Assembly: GCF_001613385.1 (NCBI RefSeq)
Contig: NZ_BDCG01000012.1
Span: forward strand, 124,001 to 188,000
From: Nocardia flavorosea NBRC 108225
GTDB lineage: Bacteria > Actinomycetota > Actinomycetes > Mycobacteriales > Mycobacteriaceae
Length of the DNA stretch: 64,000 nucleotides
Direction of reading: 5' to 3'
Shown: in pieces, positions 62,042 through 64,000 of the stretch
How the letters are laid out: each line of letters opens with the position of its first letter
How positions within the stretch are numbered: the first letter of the stretch is position 1
Made by a program: the position numbers and the translations under genes
The notes under the pieces: model-generated
The model's database searches: none
What the model was told of the DNA's origin: nothing
Seen by the model: the letters and a program-made list of their open reading frames with translations, nothing else

Positions 62042-63205
62042 GTGATCAGAACCCATGCCCGGACGGCATCCGTGAGTCTCGTACTCCTCATCGGTGCGGC
62101 CGCCGGCGTCACCGCATACACCCGCGTCTCCGCGGCGCCGACCGGCATCGCCCTCGTGAACGCCGACACCGGGCCGACGGGCGCCAGGGTTCTCGAATCG
62201 GTGCAGCAGACCGGCGGCTACGACTGGCATATCCTGCCCGCCGAGGCCGCGGTTGCCGGCGATTACGCGGCAGTGATCACCCTGCCCGCGGACCTGACCG
62301 ACGCCATGACGACCCTGGCCGGTCACTCGCCGCGCCGAGCGCGGCTCACCGTCGAAATCCACGACGACGCCGAGAACGCCACGGTCGAGGGCGCGATCAC
62401 GACCGTCAGCCGGCAGATCGGCGCCGCGGGAATCACCACCGCCCTGGAGGCCACCGCTCACGCCCGGACGCATATCTCTTCGGCACAATTCACCGCCCAA
62501 CTACTGGGTACCGGATTGGACGCGACGGTGGTAGGCACGGAACAGTTCGCCGCCGGGACGGAACAGTTGCTGGATCTGGTCGAGGTCGCCGAAACCGGTG
62601 TGGCCCAACTGTCCTCGGCGATCGACTCGCTGACCTCCATGCTGGACGACGTGGCCGAGCAGGCCGGTCAGCTCGCCACCGCCCTGGATACCACGGAGAT
62701 CACGCTGAGCGATGCACGGCAGGCGGCGGACGCGACGACGACCGGACTCGACCGGATACTCCCCGTACTGCACGCGCTGCCCGGCGCGGACGCCGCGCCG
62801 ATCGCCGATATCATCGCGAAACTCCAGGCGGTCCGTGACGTATCCGGACAGGTGGCCACGCAATTGGATGATCCCGCCGGGCAATTCGGCACCGGAACGG
62901 ACCCTGATGCCGGGCTGGGCACCACCCTGCACGACCTGGCCGGCCGCCTCACGTCGATCTCCGATCAACTCGACCAGGGCAGCGCACTCGCCGGAGATAT
63001 CCCCGGGCGCGCCGACGAGGGAGTCGCACAGCTTCTCGACGCCGCCGAACTCCTGGAAAGTGGGATCGGCCGGCTCCAGCACATGGTGTCGTTGCTGGGC
63101 ACCCAGACGGCGGAGGCTTCCGCCGCGAGTGCGCCCGCCGGTCCCGCACACCAGGCGGCACTGGCCCAGGCACTCGTCGACCCGGTGGAGGTCGTCCGCG
63201 AATAG
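62042..63205 (+). CDS. YhgE/Pip-like exported protein, N-terminal half only
   Basis: 387 residues. One membrane helix (SVSLVLLIGAAAGVTAY) is followed by the YhgE/Pip N-domain, GIALVNADTGPTGARVLESV and DYAAVITLPADLTDAMTTL, and then about 200 residues of helical, coiled-coil-like sequence rich in Ala, Leu, Asp and Gln. Full YhgE/Pip proteins have five or six further C-terminal membrane helices of ABC-2 type; these are absent here and the chain ends hydrophilic. GTG 62042. Perhaps an envelope scaffold; role unknown. Confidence 0.75.
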   Translation: MIRTHARTASVSLVLLIGAAAGVTAYTRVSAAPTGIALVNADTGPTGARVLESVQQTGGYDWHILPAEAAVAGDYAAVITLPADLTDAMTTLAGHSPRRARLTVEIHDDAENATVEGAITTVSRQIGAAGITTALEATAHARTHISSAQFTAQLLGTGLDATVVGTEQFAAGTEQLLDLVEVAETGVAQLSSAIDSLTSMLDDVAEQAGQLATALDTTEITLSDARQAADATTTGLDRILPVLHALPGADAAPIADIIAKLQAVRDVSGQVATQLDDPAGQFGTGTDPDAGLGTTLHDLAGRLTSISDQLDQGSALAGDIPGRADEGVAQLLDAAELLESGIGRLQHMVSLLGTQTAEASAASAPAGPAHQAALAQALVDPVEVVRE

Positions 63206-63339
63206 CGCGCTATCACAAGGTGGGCTGGTGCGCCGCCGTCCGGAGTTGCGGTGGAAGCTCATAGCGGGGAGGACCGTCGAGGCCCGAACGACCCCGGGTG
63301 CGCTGGTGGGAATCCTCACCCGTCACGGCAGGAAGGATG

Positions 63340-64000
63340 TCAACACTCGATGATGCGCAGATCTCCGCCGATTCGCGTGAAGGCCGTCGGCGTGAGCCCG
63401 AACATCGCCCGGAAGGTATCGCTGAAATGCGACGGGGACGCGAACCCGGCATCCGCCGCCGACCGGGTCAGATCGTGACCGGCGGCATGGGACCGGGCGA
63501 TCTGCACCATCCGCGCCCACTGGACGTAACGGCGGAAGCTCGTCCCGGTCTGCGTGGCGAAGGTACGCAGGAAGTGAGAGGTGGAAAGGCCTGCGGCGCG
63601 GGCTGTTTCATCGGCTCTGTACGGACGGGCGGGATCGGCGCGGATGCGGCTCGCGGCGGCGGCGATCCGCGCGTCACGGACGATGGGCACCGGGATACTC
63701 GCCAGGTCCAGTAGCCGTTCGATATCCGGCTCCGGTTCCCGGCACAGTGCGATGAGGTCGGCTTCGCGGTAGTGCGCGTACGGATAATCTCCGGCCAGGC
63801 GGGTCATTCCGCCGAGACAGCGAGCCAGGGCGGTGCTGGTCGGATCGAAGAAACCGAACAGCATGCGGCCCCGGGTCTCCACCACGTGATGGGTCACCCG
63901 GGCGCGGAACAGGAAGCTGCGGGCGGTGAGATCGGGGAGTCCGTCGGCCCGCACCCGGAACGGCGCGTCGATACCGATACCGAGCGACGGGATAGCGGTG
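63340..64000 (-). CDS. AraC-family regulator, 5' end outside window
   Basis: The C-terminal AraC domain is clear: RADETARAAGLSTSHFLRTFATQTG (read in two helices, SHFLRTF being the first recognition helix) and SAADAGFASPSHFSDTFRAMFG then LTPTAFTRIGG. The N-terminal cupin-like part continues past base 64000 in the same frame, without a stop, so a GTG at 63954 is internal. Nothing shows what it regulates; the YhgE/Pip-like gene converges with it. Confidence 0.87.
   Translation of the reverse strand, partial: TAIPSLGIGIDAPFRVRADGLPDLTARSFLFRARVTHHVVETRGRMLFGFFDPTSTALARCLGGMTRLAGDYPYAHYREADLIALCREPEPDIERLLDLASIPVPIVRDARIAAAASRIRADPARPYRADETARAAGLSTSHFLRTFATQTGTSFRRYVQWARMVQIARSHAAGHDLTRSAADAGFASPSHFSDTFRAMFGLTPTAFTRIGGDLRIIEC

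Noticed and set aside
1..64000. CRISPR array, tRNA, rRNA, insertion sequences or prophage
   Set aside because: No evenly spaced repeats of CRISPR size, no cloverleaf with conserved T-loop, and no transposase, integrase or phage structural protein was recognised.

Overview
This is about 64 kb of chromosome from a very GC-rich mycolate actinomycete, most likely Nocardia or a close relative. The evidence is two MspA-type porins, an Lsr2 nucleoid protein, an MmpL-type exporter, an Acg-family nitroreductase, a DtxR/IdeR-type iron box, many TetR regulators and strong third-position GC. I found no rRNA, tRNA, CRISPR array, transposase or phage gene.

Layout. 0-5.5 kb: two coupled phosphotransferases, a long two-way terminator, a CoA ligase and two MspA porins. 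5.6-10.9 kb: a ferredoxin/metallo-beta-lactamase protein, a LacI regulator and an overlapping luxE-luxC pair (acyl-protein synthetase and acyl-CoA reductase) without luciferase. 10.9-19 kb: two TetR genes, an SDR, and two short operons (PIG-L-like protein and acyl-CoA dehydrogenase; then aldehyde dehydrogenase, TauD-type dioxygenase, carboxymuconolactone decarboxylase family protein and beta-hydroxyacid dehydrogenase). 19.3-26.4 kb: a six-gene oligopeptide-type ABC importer with two tandem binding lipoproteins. 26.6-36 kb: an ArsR metal sensor, a kinase, then AveC-like membrane protein, NorQ-like ATPase, NorD-like VWA protein and P450 in one operon opposite a TetR, an epimerase, and a P450/SDR remnant. 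36-41 kb: a frameshifted cholesterol oxidase, a secreted lipase, a TetR and Lsr2. 41-50 kb: a PolA-like exonuclease/polymerase, Acg nitroreductase, a DoxX protein with an 11-residue repeat tail, an iron-regulated FmdE-like protein and an MmpL/MarR pair. 50-54 kb: UdgX, an antiporter, a LexA-type repressor and a NUDIX hydrolase. 54-64 kb: SDR genes, a molybdopterin oxidoreductase without iron-sulfur cysteines in a three-gene operon, a YhgE/Pip-like protein and a partial AraC regulator.

How it fits together. The theme is uptake, CoA activation and oxidation of lipid- or steroid-like compounds under local repressors. Repeated DNA sites tie genes together. AGAAT-N3-ATTCT occurs four times: before the CoA ligase, before lacI and twice before the ABC importer, suggesting one LacI regulon. 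A second site (ATAAATAT-N10-ATACTTAT type) occurs three times around the second TetR and its two neighbouring operons. A perfect match to the KstR2 steroid-regulator motif lies just before the molybdoenzyme operon. Functions of unknown substrates, and all regulator-site pairings, are inferences from sequence and position.
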